64,000 bases of DNA from Erysipelothrix sp. HDW6A (GTDB lineage: Bacteria; Bacillota_I; Bacilli_A; Erysipelotrichales; Erysipelotrichaceae): positions 496,001 through 560,000 of the forward strand of contig NZ_CP049859.1 in NCBI RefSeq assembly GCF_011400295.1. The letters run 5' to 3'. Positions 24,875 through 35,019 of the stretch are shown here, one piece after another; positions within the stretch are counted from its first letter, which is position 1; each line of letters opens with the position of its first letter. A program made the translations under genes and the position numbers. The notes under the pieces were generated by a model, which saw only the letters and a program-made list of their open reading frames with translations, did not search any database and was not told where the DNA came from.

Positions 24875-27115
24875 ATGATTCGCAATGAAATTTTATCGGT
24901 ATCAGACAAAGATCTGAAATCAATGAGTACTGCAGAAGTTTACGAAGTAGTTCTTGAAGTTGTTCAAAACCGTATTAAAGAAGTAGAACATGTCAAAGGT
25001 GACCGTAAGGTTTACTACATGTCAGCTGAGTTCCTTATTGGTAAATTACTTACAAATAACATGATGAACTTAGGCATCTACGACGAAATTGGTGCTGTAC
25101 TTAAAGAAAATGGTCATGATATCAGTGATATCGAAGGATTTGATCCAGAACCATCATTAGGTAACGGTGGATTAGGCCGTCTTGCAGCATGTTTCTTAGA
25201 CTCAATTGCAACACTTGGAATTAACGGTGAAGGTTTAGGATTAAACTATCACTTTGGATTATTCAAACAAGTATTCCGAAATCATTTACAAACAGAAACA
25301 AAAGATGTTTGGTTAGACATTCCATCGTGGTTACGTAAAACTGATGTAGTTTACCCAGTACAAATCGGTGATGTTTCCTTAAAATCACGTATGTATGAAA
25401 TTGATGTATTAGGATACCGTGGTAAGAAAACTACATTACGTCTTTTCGATTTAGAGAGTATTGATGAAACACTTGTTGGTGAAGGAATCCGTTTTGACCA
25501 AGAAGCAATCGACAAAAACTTAACATTATTCTTGTATCCAGATGATTCAACAGAAACAGGACTACGTTTACGTTTTGCACAACAATATTTTATGGTCAAG
25601 AGTGGTCTTTCATACATCTTAGAAAGCCATAAAGATGTCCTAACAGAACTTCATAAACATGTAGTTATCCAAATTAACGATACTCACCCTTCAATGGTTG
25701 TTGTTCTATTAATTCAAGCATTACAAGAACGTGGCGTTAGCTTCGAAGATGCAGTGGAAATCGTAAGTAACACATGTGCTTATACAAACCATACAATCCT
25801 TGCGGAAGCATTGGAAACATGGCCAATTAATTACTTTGAAGCAGTAGATGCTGACTTAGTACCAATTCTACACAAACTTCAAGATATTGTTGCAACACGT
25901 TCAACAGATCCAAAAGTACAATTAATTGATGAAAACAATAAAGTACACATGGCTTCATTAGCAATTCACTTTAGCTTTAGTACAAACGGTGTTGCTGCAC
26001 TTCATACAGAAATTCTAGTAAAATCAGAATTAAAAGAATTTGCAGACTTATACCCAACACGTTTCAACAATAAAACAAACGGAATTACATTCAGACGTTG
26101 GTTACAATTCAGTAACCGTGAGCTTACAAGCTTCTTAGAATCACGTATTGGCGATGAATTCAAAGACGAAGCAACAGCACTTAAAGCTTTCGAAGCATTC
26201 AAAGATGATAAAGAAGTTCAAGATTCAATCTTAGCAATTAAGACATCCCAAAAAGAACGTCTTGCTAAACATTTAGCTGCTACAAAAAATATCACAATCA
26301 ATACAAACTCGATCTTTGACATCCAAATCAAACGTCTTCACGAATACAAACGTCAACAATTAAACATGTTATACATTATTGACTTAATGTTACGTATCCG
26401 TGATGGTTACAAACCAAGTCGTCATGTAACATTCTTCTTTGGTTCAAAAGCAGCTCCTGCTTATATTATTGCTAAAGACATCATTCACTCACTCTTAACA
26501 TTAAGTGAAATTATTGCTAACGATAAAGAACTTAGCCAATACATGCAAATTGTATTTGTTGAGAACTACAACGTTACTGAAGCAGAATACTTAATTCCAG
26601 CATGTGATGTTTCAGAACAAATCTCACTTGCAAGTAAAGAAGCAAGTGGAACAGGTAACATGAAACTTATGTTAAATGGTGCTCTAACACTTGGTACATT
26701 AGATGGTGCGAACGTTGAAATTAAAGATCATGTTGGTGAAGATAACATCTACATCTTTGGTAAACACAGTGATGAAATCATTGAACACTATGAAAAAGCA
26801 GACTACGTATCACGTGAATACTATGATAACGACCCACGTATTAAGGCAGCAGTTGATTTCTTAATTAGTGATGAAATGTTAGCAGCTGGTAACAAAGATA
26901 ACTTAGCTCGTTTACACCACGAATTCATTACAAAAGATTGGTTCATGACACTTATCGACTTTGAAGATTATGTAACAGTTAAAGATACATGCTTCAACGA
27001 TTACGAAGATCGTGCAACATGGGCTAAGAAAATGATTGTTAATATTGCGAATGCTGGCTTCTTTAGCTCAGACAGAACTATTGCAGACTACAACCGCGAT
27101 ATCTGGAAGGTCTAA
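24875..27115 (+). CDS. malP: Glycogen/maltodextrin phosphorylase (GT35)
   Basis: 746 residues; releases glucose-1-phosphate from alpha-1,4-glucans. It shows YYMSAEFLIG near residue 45, the GNGGLGRLAACFLDS glycine loop, NDTHP, QIKRLHEYKRQ, and the PLP-lysine region EASGTGNMKLMLNGALTLGT. The length is that of short bacterial phosphorylases. The start at 24875 follows GAAGGGAG; the longer frame overlaps malR. Strong codon bias points to high expression. It is 3 bases upstream of malQ. Confidence 0.92.
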   Translation: MIRNEILSVSDKDLKSMSTAEVYEVVLEVVQNRIKEVEHVKGDRKVYYMSAEFLIGKLLTNNMMNLGIYDEIGAVLKENGHDISDIEGFDPEPSLGNGGLGRLAACFLDSIATLGINGEGLGLNYHFGLFKQVFRNHLQTETKDVWLDIPSWLRKTDVVYPVQIGDVSLKSRMYEIDVLGYRGKKTTLRLFDLESIDETLVGEGIRFDQEAIDKNLTLFLYPDDSTETGLRLRFAQQYFMVKSGLSYILESHKDVLTELHKHVVIQINDTHPSMVVVLLIQALQERGVSFEDAVEIVSNTCAYTNHTILAEALETWPINYFEAVDADLVPILHKLQDIVATRSTDPKVQLIDENNKVHMASLAIHFSFSTNGVAALHTEILVKSELKEFADLYPTRFNNKTNGITFRRWLQFSNRELTSFLESRIGDEFKDEATALKAFEAFKDDKEVQDSILAIKTSQKERLAKHLAATKNITINTNSIFDIQIKRLHEYKRQQLNMLYIIDLMLRIRDGYKPSRHVTFFFGSKAAPAYIIAKDIIHSLLTLSEIIANDKELSQYMQIVFVENYNVTEAEYLIPACDVSEQISLASKEASGTGNMKLMLNGALTLGTLDGANVEIKDHVGEDNIYIFGKHSDEIIEHYEKADYVSREYYDNDPRIKAAVDFLISDEMLAAGNKDNLARLHHEFITKDWFMTLIDFEDYVTVKDTCFNDYEDRATWAKKMIVNIANAGFFSSDRTIADYNRDIWKV

Positions 27116-27118
27116 TCG

Positions 27119-28567
27119 ATGGCACGCGTTGCAGGGGTATTGATGCCCTTATCAAGTCTTCCTGGAACGATGGGAATTGGAGATTTAGGAAAAGATGCTT
27201 ATACATGGCTTCATGATCTAAGTAAAACTGGATCAAGCTTATGGCAAGTACTTCCTTTAAACCCAGTAGGCTATGGTAACTCACCATACCAAACTTACTC
27301 GTCATTTGCAGGAGATGAAATCTATATTTGTCTTGAGGATCTTTACGAATCCATGAATCTTGAAATCGAATGGGAAACCATTGAAGATGATTCTGTAGAC
27401 TACGATGAGGTTCGTAAGACAAAAACACACTATTTAAAAGAAGCTTACAAACACTTTAAAGAAGATAAAAACTATGAAGAATTCATCATCAAAGCACATT
27501 GGCTTGATGAGTATGCAGACTTCATGGCATTAAGAACTCAAAATGGTAATACTTCCTGGGTCGAGTGGACTGAATTAATCCCAGACCCAAAAGAAGCAAA
27601 CTATCATAAATTCTTACAATTTGTATTCTTTGAACAATGGAAAAAATTAAAGACATATGCAGAAGAATTAAACATCAAGATTGTTGGGGATCTCCCAATT
27701 TATCTTGGACATGATTCAGCAGAAGTTTATTTCAATCGTGATCTTTTCTTCCTAGGAAAAGATGGTCGTCCAACTCTTGTAGCAGGTGTTCCACCCGATT
27801 ACTTTAGTGAAGAAGGCCAACTTTGGGGTAATCCAATATACAATTGGGACGCTATCGCAAAGACCGATTACAAATTCTGGGTGGATCGACTCAAATGGAA
27901 TCAAACAATGTTTGATGTAATTCGTTTGGATCACTTTAGAGCATTCGATACATATTGGGTAGTTGACGGAGAAGCTACATCCGCTATAGATGGCGAATGG
28001 CGTCTTGGTCCGGCACATGATTTCTTTGATGCAATGTATCGTCAGATTGAAAATTTAGATTTAGTTGTAGAAGACTTAGGTGACTTAAGACCTGAAGTTC
28101 TCCAACTTCGTGATGATTATGAGTTGATGGGTATGCAAATTATCCAGTTCGCTCTTAAGACTAAAGAAATTGAACGAGACGAAACAATGAAAACTAACAT
28201 GCTTGTGTATACAGGAACTCATGATAATGAGACACTTGGTGGCTGGAAAGAAAACATGCCATTAAAAGAACAAGTACGCGTAGCTAAAGAACTTGCAATA
28301 CGTGGAGTAGATGATGATCATATCATTGATCAAATCTGCCACTATACACTTCGCTTAAAAGCAGATTGGGCAATCTTACCAATTCAAGACATTATGCGAT
28401 TATCAGGTTCAACACGCATTAATAGTCCAGGAACAGTAGGAAGTCCTAACTGGGAATGGAAATTAGATACATACTCACAAGATTACACAGATGGACTCAA
28501 ACGCTTAACAAAATGGGTTCACGAAACACGCCGTTGCCGACGTGATGACCACAAAGGGGGACAATGA
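27119..28567 (+). CDS. malQ: 4-alpha-glucanotransferase (GH77)
   Basis: 482 residues; disproportionates maltodextrins so that phosphorylase has long substrates. It begins [14 protein letters not shown], the usual start of the short bacterial amylomaltases, with [10 protein letters not shown] (nucleophile), VVEDLGD (acid) and TGTHDNET. Its 3' end runs next to the ABC ATPase gene, whose ATG lies 2 bases after its stop. Confidence 0.92.
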   Translation: MARVAGVLMPLSSLPGTMGIGDLGKDAYTWLHDLSKTGSSLWQVLPLNPVGYGNSPYQTYSSFAGDEIYICLEDLYESMNLEIEWETIEDDSVDYDEVRKTKTHYLKEAYKHFKEDKNYEEFIIKAHWLDEYADFMALRTQNGNTSWVEWTELIPDPKEANYHKFLQFVFFEQWKKLKTYAEELNIKIVGDLPIYLGHDSAEVYFNRDLFFLGKDGRPTLVAGVPPDYFSEEGQLWGNPIYNWDAIAKTDYKFWVDRLKWNQTMFDVIRLDHFRAFDTYWVVDGEATSAIDGEWRLGPAHDFFDAMYRQIENLDLVVEDLGDLRPEVLQLRDDYELMGMQIIQFALKTKEIERDETMKTNMLVYTGTHDNETLGGWKENMPLKEQVRVAKELAIRGVDDDHIIDQICHYTLRLKADWAILPIQDIMRLSGSTRINSPGTVGSPNWEWKLDTYSQDYTDGLKRLTKWVHETRRCRRDDHKGGQ

Positions 28568-28568
28568 G

Positions 28569-29672
28569 ATGGCAAGTATCACATTAAAACAAGTCTATAA
28601 AAAATACGATGGTAATGATCGCTATTCAGTTAGTGATTTCAATCTTGAAATTCAAGATCAGGAGTTTGTAGTATTTGTAGGTCCTTCAGGATGTGGTAAA
28701 TCTACAACCCTTCGAATGATTGCTGGATTGGAAGATATTACAGAAGGAGAACTCTACATTGGTGACCGTTTGGTTAATGATGTATCTCCACGAGACCGAG
28801 ACATTGCAATGGTTTTCCAAAACTATGCATTGTATCCACATATGACTATTTTTGACAATATGGCATTTGGATTAAAACTACGTAAATATCCTAAAGAAGA
28901 AATTGACAAACTTGTACGTGAAGCAGCAGAAACTTTAGGTATTACACACTATCTAGACAAGAAACCAGCAGCATTATCTGGTGGTGAACGTCAACGTGTT
29001 GCATTGGGACGATCAATCGTTCGTAATGCACAAGTATTCTTAATGGATGAACCTCTATCAAACTTAGACGCAAAACTTCGTGTTACAATGCGTGCAGAGA
29101 TCTCAAAACTCCATGCACGACTTGGTACAACGACAGTCTATGTCACTCACGACCAAACGGAAGCGATGACAATGGCTGACCGCATTGTAATTATGAAAGC
29201 TGGATTTATTCAACAAGTAGGAACACCTACTGAAGTTTATAACCGTCCAGCGAATAAGTTTGTAGCAGGGTTCATTGGGTCACCGGCAATGAACTTCTTT
29301 GATGTAGAATTCAAAGATGGTAAATTAATTGGTGAAGATGGCTTTGAATTGGCTATCCCAGAAGGAAAAGTAAAACTCCTTAAAGATAGAGGGTATGAAA
29401 ACAAACGTGTTTGGTTTGGTATCCGTCCAGAATCAATTAACAACGAACAATTAGTTCTTGATGCAAATCCAGAATCAATTGTTAAAGCTAAAGTTGTTGT
29501 AAGTGAACTATTAGGTTCTGAAATTATGCTTCACCTTAATGCAGGTGGAACAGATTTCATTGCTAAAGTAAGTCCACAACAACAATTCAACATTGGAGAA
29601 GATGTTGAAATCAGCTTTAATGTTAATAAAGCTCACTTCTTTGATCCAGAAAACGAAGAAGTAATTGTCTAA
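28569..29672 (+). CDS. msmK: MalK/MsmK-type sugar ABC transporter ATPase
   Basis: 367 residues. Walker [11 protein letters not shown]-loop, signature LSGGERQR, Walker [13 protein letters not shown], and a C-terminal OB/TOBE regulatory domain from about residue 240. It energises MalFG and, like MsmK/MsmX, may serve several sugar importers. The ATG at 28569 (MASITLK) follows AAAGGGGG; an ATG 27 bases earlier is less well placed. Last gene of the operon. Confidence 0.92.
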   Translation: MASITLKQVYKKYDGNDRYSVSDFNLEIQDQEFVVFVGPSGCGKSTTLRMIAGLEDITEGELYIGDRLVNDVSPRDRDIAMVFQNYALYPHMTIFDNMAFGLKLRKYPKEEIDKLVREAAETLGITHYLDKKPAALSGGERQRVALGRSIVRNAQVFLMDEPLSNLDAKLRVTMRAEISKLHARLGTTTVYVTHDQTEAMTMADRIVIMKAGFIQQVGTPTEVYNRPANKFVAGFIGSPAMNFFDVEFKDGKLIGEDGFELAIPEGKVKLLKDRGYENKRVWFGIRPESINNEQLVLDANPESIVKAKVVVSELLGSEIMLHLNAGGTDFIAKVSPQQQFNIGEDVEISFNVNKAHFFDPENEEVIV

Positions 29673-29721
29673 AAGACTATACCGTTGTCGCTCGATATAA
29701 AATTGGTTCTATGAAACCGAA

Positions 29722-29758
29722 AAAGAAAGAGGTCTATATAGGACCTCTTTTCTTTGTG
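29722..29758 (+). terminator. Intrinsic terminator of the mal operon
   Basis: Stem AAAGAGGTC / GACCTCTTT with a 7-base AT loop, followed by TCTTTG; its A-rich upstream side would also serve the convergent lipoprotein gene. Confidence 0.8.
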
Positions 29759-29772
29759 TTCTAAAGATGAAT

Positions 29773-30657
29773 TTATGCTAATGCTCTTACTATCGCATCA
29801 ACGTTAAGTTTAAATGTTTCAATATAGCTTGCGTTATCTTTGAGTGAGTCGGAATAAAGTTCTTCACCAATTGTAACCTTAAAGCCACGCGACTCAACTG
29901 CTTTCTGAAGAGATTCAATAGTCTTTGGAGATATCGATGACTCGGTAAATACTGATTTAATTTGATGTTTAGTAATAAAGTCAGCAAGTTCGCTAATCGT
30001 CGATGTTGATGCTTCTGACTCAGTACTGATACCTTGAATCGAACGAACTTCGAAATTATTAGAGTGTGCAAAATAGTTAAAAGCATCGTGAGCTGTTACT
30101 AAGACTCGTTTATCACCTTCAATAACACTTAATTTATTTGTAATGTATGATTGTAAATCATCAAGTTCAACGAGATACTTTTGAAGATTTGCATCATAGT
30201 CCTTAGCGTTAGTTGGATCGAGTTCAGATAATCCTTTTGACACACGTATTGCTGCTTTTTTCCAAAGTGGAACACTAAACCATATATGAGGATCAATACC
30301 ACCCTCATCATCAGCTAGAATATCTCCCTCGTCCAATCCACTTTCTAAGCTTATAGCGTTTTCTAATTTAGCGAGGACATCTGTAAGCTTAGCTTCAAGA
30401 TGAACACCGTTATAGATTACAAGATCTGCTGCTATTAATGTTGTTGCATCACTTGCTTTTGCTTGATAAAGGTGTGGATCAACTCCTGTGGTCATCAAAC
30501 CTTTAACATTAACATGATCACCGCCAATTGTTTCTACTAAATCTGTAATCATTGTCGTTGTAACGACAATATTGAGTTTTCCATCTTCTTGATTATTTTT
30601 TTGACACCCTGTTAATAGTAATAATAACGAAAGTAGTCCAATAACTAATTTTTTCAT
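29773..30657 (-). CDS. mntA: Metal ABC transporter substrate-binding lipoprotein (Mn/Zn type)
   Basis: 294 residues, cluster A-I metal-binding protein. A lipoprotein signal with LLTGC (Cys18) is followed by VTTTMITDLVETIGG. Likely ligands are the His of DPHLY, the His of HDAFNYFA, the Glu of FTESSISP and an Asp near the C-terminus (SDSL). There is no long His-rich loop, which favours Mn over Zn. It is transcribed away from mntR and the ATPase/permease genes; the palindromes between them suggest joint MntR control. Confidence 0.88.
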   Translation of the reverse strand: MKKLVIGLLSLLLLLTGCQKNNQEDGKLNIVVTTTMITDLVETIGGDHVNVKGLMTTGVDPHLYQAKASDATTLIAADLVIYNGVHLEAKLTDVLAKLENAISLESGLDEGDILADDEGGIDPHIWFSVPLWKKAAIRVSKGLSELDPTNAKDYDANLQKYLVELDDLQSYITNKLSVIEGDKRVLVTAHDAFNYFAHSNNFEVRSIQGISTESEASTSTISELADFITKHQIKSVFTESSISPKTIESLQKAVESRGFKVTIGEELYSDSLKDNASYIETFKLNVDAIVRALA

Positions 30658-30675
30658 ACATAACTCCTTTATTAC

Positions 30676-30689
30676 TTAGGTAAACCTAA
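30676..30689. promoter_or_regulatory. MntR/DtxR-type operator 1
   Basis: Perfect palindrome TTAGGTAAACCTAA, 19 bases upstream of the lipoprotein start; it matches the TTAGG-type half-sites of DtxR/MntR boxes. Confidence 0.75.
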
Positions 30690-30737
30690 TTTATGTATAA
30701 ATCTTACATCAACTAGACCTAATATGCAATATATAAG

Positions 30738-30766
30738 TTGATTTTATAGTTATTTAGGTCTATAAT
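30738..30766 (+). promoter_or_regulatory. mntR promoter
   Basis: TTGATT (30738-30743), 17-base spacer, TATAAT (30761-30766), with a half-site TTAGGTCT inside the spacer. Confidence 0.75.
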
Positions 30767-30774
30767 ATCAATAG

Positions 30775-30788
30775 TTAGGCATGCCTAA
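30775..30788. promoter_or_regulatory. MntR/DtxR-type operator 2
   Basis: Perfect palindrome TTAGGCATGCCTAA between the mntR -10 and its SD, which begins in the right arm. Implies autoregulation. Confidence 0.75.
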
Positions 30789-30798
30789 GGAGGAATTT

Positions 30799-31443
30799 AT
30801 GACACCGAGTAGAGAAGATTACATCAAGTTCATATACGGACAAAATCAAAAAAAGATAAAAGTTACTAATAAAAAAATAGCTGAAGAACTAAAAATTTCA
30901 CCACCTTCTGTTACAGAAATGCTCAATAAACTTGTTGAATCGGATCAAATTATTAAAGATAGTGCTTTAGGATACACTTTAACTAAAGAGGGAACACGAA
31001 TTGCCCAAACGTTAATTCGTAAGCACCGTTTGTGGGAAGTGTTCTTAGTAAATTATCTTGGATATGATTGGGAAGATGTTCATGCAGATGCAGAAGTTCT
31101 TGAACATGCTACTTCAGATTATTTATCAGAACGTCTCAATGAGTTTCTACAGTACCCAGAGTATTGTCCACATGGAAGTATTATTTTTGGTAACACTGAA
31201 GAAACAAAAGAAATAATCTTTAAACTGTCGGAAATTAATCTACATGAAAGCGTCGTAATCGCAGAAGTTGTTGATGATCGAGTTTTCTTGGAGTATCTAA
31301 GTCATAAGAATATTTCAGTAGGCGATGTTGTTACCTTAGTGGCAATTAGTAATTATGATGCAACACGTACTTTAAAAGTTGACGATCGACTTGTAGAAAT
31401 CAGTAATCAAGCTGCTGAGGAAATATTCATTAGAAAGATGTAG
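30799..31443 (+). CDS. mntR: DtxR/MntR family metal-dependent repressor
   Basis: 214 residues. An N-terminal winged helix (KVTNKKIAEELKISPPSVTEMLNKL) is followed by the metal-binding dimerisation domain (HRLWEVFL, DWEDVHADAEVLEHA, CPHG) and a C-terminal SH3/FeoA-like domain (about 145-214). It represses metal uptake when Mn(II) or Fe(II) is sufficient. The ATG at 30799 follows AAGGAGG; an ATG at 30781 lies inside operator 2 and is rejected. First gene of mntR-ATPase-permease-permease. Confidence 0.9.
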   Translation: MTPSREDYIKFIYGQNQKKIKVTNKKIAEELKISPPSVTEMLNKLVESDQIIKDSALGYTLTKEGTRIAQTLIRKHRLWEVFLVNYLGYDWEDVHADAEVLEHATSDYLSERLNEFLQYPEYCPHGSIIFGNTEETKEIIFKLSEINLHESVVIAEVVDDRVFLEYLSHKNISVGDVVTLVAISNYDATRTLKVDDRLVEISNQAAEEIFIRKM

Positions 31444-31451
31444 GAATTAAT

Positions 31452-32168
31452 ATGAAAGAAAACAGTGCTATTAGCGTAAAAGATATAACCGTAGCGTACG
31501 ATACAAAACCAGTTGTTTGGAATGCGCACGTAGATTTCAATAAGGGAAGATTAACCGCAATTGTTGGTCCTAATGGTGCAGGTAAGTCAACCTTAGTCAA
31601 AACAGTGATGGGATTAATCGAACCGATTTCAGGGGAAGTACAAGTACTTGATAATAATGATTTAAGCCGTATTGCCTATGTTCCACAAAGCGGTAGTGTT
31701 GACTGGGATTTCCCAGCAACTGTAAGTGATATTGTATTGATGGGAAGATATGGCAAGTTAGGTTGGTTTAAACGACCAAGTAAAAAAGACAAAGAGATTG
31801 CATCACAAATGATTGACAAGGTTGGCTTATCAGACTTTAAACACCGTCAAATCCAACAATTATCTGGAGGACAACAACAACGTGTTTTCCTAGCCCGTGC
31901 TTTAGCGCAAGAGGCAGAAATATACATTCTTGATGAACCTTTAAAAGGTGTCGATATTCGTACTGAGAAGGTTCTTATGGAACTATTAAGAGAGATTGTT
32001 AATGATGGTGGAACTGTTATTGCAGTTCACCACGACTTAAACAGTGTTCCTGAATACTTTGACGACGTTGTTTTTGTGAACGTTCGTATCGTTGCTTCGG
32101 GAAGCGTTGAAGAAATCTTTACAGATGAGAATATAAAGAAAACCTATGATGGTAAAAGGAGGGTATAA
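31452..32168 (+). CDS. mntB: Metal ABC transporter ATP-binding protein
   Basis: 238 residues. Walker A GPNGAGKST, a Gly-Lys-rich Q-loop region PQSGSVDWDFP typical of Mn/Zn importers, signature LSGGQQQR, Walker B IYILDEP, and His switch VHHDL. It energises the two permeases downstream; only 8 bases from mntR and 2 bases from the next gene. Confidence 0.92.
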   Translation: MKENSAISVKDITVAYDTKPVVWNAHVDFNKGRLTAIVGPNGAGKSTLVKTVMGLIEPISGEVQVLDNNDLSRIAYVPQSGSVDWDFPATVSDIVLMGRYGKLGWFKRPSKKDKEIASQMIDKVGLSDFKHRQIQQLSGGQQQRVFLARALAQEAEIYILDEPLKGVDIRTEKVLMELLREIVNDGGTVIAVHHDLNSVPEYFDDVVFVNVRIVASGSVEEIFTDENIKKTYDGKRRV

Positions 32169-32170
32169 TT

Positions 32171-33304
32171 ATGGACCAAATCCTTCGATTATTTAGTGAC
32201 TATACCTTTCAAGTTGTAGCCATAGGAAGTGTCTCTTTAGGAGTATTGAGTGGATTAACAGGAACCTTTGCGGTCTTAAGAAAACAAAGTCTTATTGGTG
32301 ATAGTATCGCTCACTCTTCCTTAGCAGGTATCGCAATTGCATTCATGCTTACCCAAACAAAGAACACAGAAGTCCTCCTGCTTGGAGCACTTATTATTGG
32401 TTTAATCTCAACATATATTACGTCGTTTATCGCTAAGAACTCAAGAGTAAACTTTGAAAGTTCTATGGCTCTTGTTATGGCATCCTTCTTCGGTTTAGGT
32501 TTAATGTTACTTACAGAGATTCAAAAGACACCAAACTCGAATCAAGCTGGATTGAACCGTTTCTTATTTGGTCAAGCAGCCACAATACTAGAACGTGATG
32601 TAAGTTTAATCTTAATTATTACTGCAGTTGTGGCTCTTGCTACTGCACTATTCTGGAAAGAATTGAAATTCTTTACCTTTGATCCCATTAGTGCTCAAAT
32701 TCAAGGTTTCAATTCAAAAATACTAAATACACTTTTATCTGCATTTGTTGTTGTAAGTGTTGTTATGGGAATCCAAATGGTTGGGGTTGTATTGATGAGT
32801 GCTTTACTTATTGCTCCAGCTGTAGCAGCACGACAATGGACACATTCATTATTAGGTATGACACTTCTTTCGTCGCTACTAGGTGGAATTAGTGGACTAT
32901 CAGGTACAATCATTAGCTCTACAGTATCTCAGTTCCCTACAGGTCCTGGAATCGTTTTAGTTGCTAGTGTAATCGTAATACTAAGTCTCTTGTTTGCACC
33001 TCAACGAGGTATTCTCGCAAGAAAAATAACACAAAGCAATGTACGTAAATCACACTATGATGATATTCTTTTACTTCATCTTATTGAAAACAACAAGCTA
33101 GTAAAAGATGAATCGTATAGTAAAGATGTTTTGGTAGATATTGTGAAGACTGATGATCATAAAATGGGTTCGAAGTCTGTTGATGCTTGGATTCATAGTT
33201 TGATGAATCGTAGTTTCTTGGAACTTACATCCGACAGTCTTTATTCACTCACTGATTCTGCGTATGAGAATCTATATCTTAATGGAAAGGGGGAAACGCT
33301 ATGA
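32171..33304 (+). CDS. mntC: Metal ABC transporter permease with C-terminal winged-helix-like extension
   Basis: 377 residues. An ABC-3 permease of eight to nine helices occupies about residues 1-285 (GDSIAHSSLAG near 40 is the conserved metal-path motif). After the last helix there is a soluble, charged region of about 90 residues with DDILLLHLIENNKL and WIHSLMNRSFLE, which looks like a degenerate winged helix. Similar extensions occur in MntC/TroC-type permeases; the purpose is unknown. Its stop overlaps the next ATG (ATGA). Confidence 0.88.
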   Translation: MDQILRLFSDYTFQVVAIGSVSLGVLSGLTGTFAVLRKQSLIGDSIAHSSLAGIAIAFMLTQTKNTEVLLLGALIIGLISTYITSFIAKNSRVNFESSMALVMASFFGLGLMLLTEIQKTPNSNQAGLNRFLFGQAATILERDVSLILIITAVVALATALFWKELKFFTFDPISAQIQGFNSKILNTLLSAFVVVSVVMGIQMVGVVLMSALLIAPAVAARQWTHSLLGMTLLSSLLGGISGLSGTIISSTVSQFPTGPGIVLVASVIVILSLLFAPQRGILARKITQSNVRKSHYDDILLLHLIENNKLVKDESYSKDVLVDIVKTDDHKMGSKSVDAWIHSLMNRSFLELTSDSLYSLTDSAYENLYLNGKGETL

Positions 33305-34398
33305 CACTCGGTCAATATGAAATTATTATCGTAGCTTCAATTGTTGCGGTATCGTGTGCATTAGTAGGGGTATTCTTAGTACTTCGTAAGATGGCTATGA
33401 TGAGTGATGCGATTACCCATACTGTTCTATTAGGTATTGTATTAGGGTTCTTTATCACTCATGATCTATCATCACCCTTACTCATGGTGGGTGCCTTAAT
33501 CATGGGTATCATTACTGTATATCTTGTCGAGACATTGCAGAGAACGCGTTTACTATCGGAAGAAGCCTCGATTGGTGTTGTCTTCCCATTTATCTTTAGT
33601 ATCGCAATTGTACTCATTAGCCGCTATGCAGGAAATGTTCACTTAGATACCGATGCTGTTTTATTAGGTGAGTTGGCTTTTATTCCCTTAGACCGTATGA
33701 CTCTTTTTGGACTAAGTTTCCCAATTGCATATATTAATACAGGTTTAATTTTATTAATTGATATCTTTGTCATCAAACTCTTCTTCAAAGAGCTACAACT
33801 ATCAAGCTTTGATGCACTTCTTGCAGCGACTCTTGGATTTTCTCCAATCTTCTTAAATTACTTGTTAATGACACTTGTATCAATTACAGCAGTTGGTGCC
33901 TTTAATGCAGTCGGATCCGTACTTGTGATTGCATTTATGATTGGTCCTCCAATCACTGCCTATCTCTTAACACATGACTTAAAGAAAATGATTGCACTAA
34001 GTGTACTCTTTGCAATCTTTAATGTTGTTTTAGGATATGGTGTTGCTATGTTCTTTGATGTTTCGATTGCAGGTAGTATGGCACTCGTCACAGGCTTAAC
34101 CTTTATTGTGGTAATGATGCTAAATCGAGAAAATGGCTACATTTCGACACGACTTCGTATTCGCAAACAACGTCATAGTTTCTCCGAGCTTGTAATCTTA
34201 TTTTATTTAAAGGATCATGATTCTTTGAAGAAGGAAGAATTATTTGAAGCAATTAACTGGGATAACCATAAGATTCAAGGAATTTTGGATCACTTGAGTA
34301 GTGCTAATGAAATAGTGATTTCTGATAATCATATTTCAGTAACTGACAAAGGTGATTCGAGAATAACAAGTCAAGAAGCATTGATATTTGATAGATAA
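33301..34398 (+). CDS. mntD: Metal ABC transporter permease with C-terminal winged-helix-like extension
   Basis: 365 residues; the second ABC-3 permease (MSDAITHTVLLG, LFFKELQLSSFD). It also has a soluble tail from about residue 285: SELVILFYLKDHDSLKKEEL, then IQGILDHLSSANEIVISD, ending in LTDKGD-like sequence, the pattern of a winged-helix repressor domain. Forms the heterodimeric channel with the preceding permease. Confidence 0.88.
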   Translation: MTLGQYEIIIVASIVAVSCALVGVFLVLRKMAMMSDAITHTVLLGIVLGFFITHDLSSPLLMVGALIMGIITVYLVETLQRTRLLSEEASIGVVFPFIFSIAIVLISRYAGNVHLDTDAVLLGELAFIPLDRMTLFGLSFPIAYINTGLILLIDIFVIKLFFKELQLSSFDALLAATLGFSPIFLNYLLMTLVSITAVGAFNAVGSVLVIAFMIGPPITAYLLTHDLKKMIALSVLFAIFNVVLGYGVAMFFDVSIAGSMALVTGLTFIVVMMLNRENGYISTRLRIRKQRHSFSELVILFYLKDHDSLKKEELFEAINWDNHKIQGILDHLSSANEIVISDNHISVTDKGDSRITSQEALIFDR

Positions 34399-34495
34399 TC
34401 ACTGTAAGAACTTCACAGTCTTAACAATCAACGGGTTAGATTTCTTGTTTTTTCATGAATGATACCTTAGAATTATTGTAAAGAGAGGTGTTATT

Positions 34496-34885
34496 ATGCA
34501 AATAGAATTACTACAAGGTGAACAAGGTTTAGAGTTATTCCATAAAGAAGGTAACTGGGTATTAAAACGTAATATCGGCTATTCTCCTGTGCAATTACTA
34601 GTGACATCAATTGGTGCTTGTGGAGCCTATGTCTATGAAAGTATACTGACGAAGTCTAACATTGAACATCGTTTAGATACAGTAGACATTTCATATAAAG
34701 TAGATGAAGATGATAAAGCTAAGCCACTAACAGAAGTAGCGATTACCTTTAATATCTGGGTACCAGAAGATAAGAAAGCTCAAGTTGAGCGTTCATTACG
34801 TTTGGTCAATGAGTACTGTCCAGTAATTCAAAGCTTGAATCCAAATATTGGAATCATCAAAGAAGTAAATTTCTTAGAAAAATAA
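34496..34885 (+). CDS. OsmC family protein
   Basis: 129 residues. OsmC/Ohr fold with the two reactive cysteines in SIGACGAYVYES (about 43) and NEYCPVIQSL (about 105). OsmC/Ohr members reduce organic hydroperoxides; this short YhfA-like branch is less studied, so peroxidase activity is inferred. AGAGAGGTG precedes the ATG. Single gene with its own terminator. Confidence 0.85.
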   Translation: MQIELLQGEQGLELFHKEGNWVLKRNIGYSPVQLLVTSIGACGAYVYESILTKSNIEHRLDTVDISYKVDEDDKAKPLTEVAITFNIWVPEDKKAQVERSLRLVNEYCPVIQSLNPNIGIIKEVNFLEK

Positions 34886-34898
34886 TTAGATAAACATC

Positions 34899-34926
34899 TG
34901 ACCCAATAACATGGGTCTTTGTTTTG
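34899..34926 (+). terminator. Intrinsic terminator
   Basis: Stem GACCCA / TGGGTC followed by TTTGTTTTG; ends the osmC-like gene. Confidence 0.65.
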
Positions 34927-35019
34927 TCTAAGCTTAAATAGAGGTTTATATGTAAAATAATAATTCTATCGTATTATGCGAAAACGTGATATGATACGAA
35001 CAGAAAAAGGTGACTCACT

